Assembly (NCBI GenBank): GCA_004356305.1
Contig: SMXJ01000017.1
Span: 1-15,057, forward strand
Length of the DNA stretch: 15,057 nt
Source: Bacteroidota bacterium
GTDB lineage: Bacteria > Bacteroidota > Bacteroidia > Flavobacteriales > Flavobacteriaceae
Direction: 5' to 3'
Below, in pieces: positions 14,960-15,057 of this stretch. The notes beneath the pieces are model-generated. The model was given only the letters and a program-made list of their open reading frames with translations, was not told where the DNA came from and searched no databases. Within the stretch, counting starts at the first letter, position 1. Every line of letters begins with the position of its first letter. Both the position numbers and the translations under genes were made by a program.

Positions 14960-15057
14960 AATTGCGATTTCAATACTGAAAGCAAGCCTTCCCCGTACTC
15001 GAGATAAAATTCCGAAAAATTCATCTCGCGCTCCTGTAAATGTTGGTTGGGAAACAA
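14908..15057 (-). CDS. C-terminus of an unrecognised protein (enters from right edge)
   Basis: The last 49 codons of a gene whose start lies beyond the window; the TGA stop is at 14908-14910 (TCA on the + strand). The visible protein reads FPNQHLQEREMNFSEFYL, then GEGLLSVLKSQLDPL and ends EIQNDV; it is amphipathic and probably helical, with no recognisable motif or membrane segment. It lies 98 bp upstream of guaA on the same strand. The frame is open to the edge with protein-like composition, which is why I consider it real, but I cannot name the family. Confidence 0.6.
   Translation of the reverse strand: MFPNQHLQEREMNFSEFYLEYGEGLLSVLKSQLDPLANEFTIIEIQNDV

Noticed and set aside
1..15057. Mobile element, CRISPR array, defence or biosynthetic cluster
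   Set aside because: No transposase, integrase, regular spacer-repeat pattern, tRNA attachment site or clustered accessory genes are visible; the content is conserved housekeeping genes.

Overview
This window is chromosomal housekeeping DNA from a member of the Bacteroidota, most likely a marine-type Flavobacteriaceae. Four things point there. The proteins have flavobacterial character, for example a long-periplasmic-domain YidC with a lysine-rich tail and a LysM protein fused to a periplasmic-binding-protein fold. The DNA is AT-rich. Clear Shine-Dalgarno sequences are mostly absent. TAnnTTTG-type -7 promoter boxes, the Bacteroidota housekeeping sigma signature, lie upstream of at least five genes. 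These assignments rest on recognition of protein families and motifs; no database search was run.

Layout, left to right: the start of a small secreted protein running off the left edge (- strand); a 222-base gap with four TTAAC words phased at 10-11 bp and a hairpin; sucC (-); a divergent promoter region; lysA (+) with a strong rho-independent terminator; a frameshifted coding relic (+); an FMN-dependent nitronate monooxygenase/FabK-like enzyme (-, GTG start); mnmA (-); a nested palindromic intergenic repeat; a secreted MORN-like repeat protein (-); yidC (-); pyrG (-); a DUF922-like predicted secreted metalloprotease (-); an OsmC-family protein (-); a LysM/periplasmic-binding-fold protein (-, GTG start); guaA (-); and the C-terminus of an unrecognised gene entering from the right edge (-). 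Only lysA and the relic are on the + strand.

Transcription of the right half therefore runs right to left. guaA, the LysM protein, osmC and the DUF922 gene are closely packed (gaps of 54 bp, a 1-bp TAATG overlap, and 34 bp) and look like one operon that joins GMP synthesis to three less obvious genes, at least one of them exported. pyrG has its own promoter and probably also feeds yidC 149 bp downstream. mnmA has its own promoter and probably leads into the nitronate monooxygenase-like gene. Metabolically the window covers the succinyl-CoA to succinate step, the last step of lysine synthesis, two glutamine-dependent nucleotide synthetases (CTP and GMP), tRNA wobble thiolation and inner-membrane protein insertion.

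I see no mobile element, CRISPR array, tRNA, rRNA or defence locus. The region is largely ordinary. The points most worth a second look are the phased TTAAC array, the frameshifted relic after lysA, the nested palindrome before mnmA, the -7 box almost touching the guaA start, and the coupled LysM/OsmC/predicted-protease gene set.
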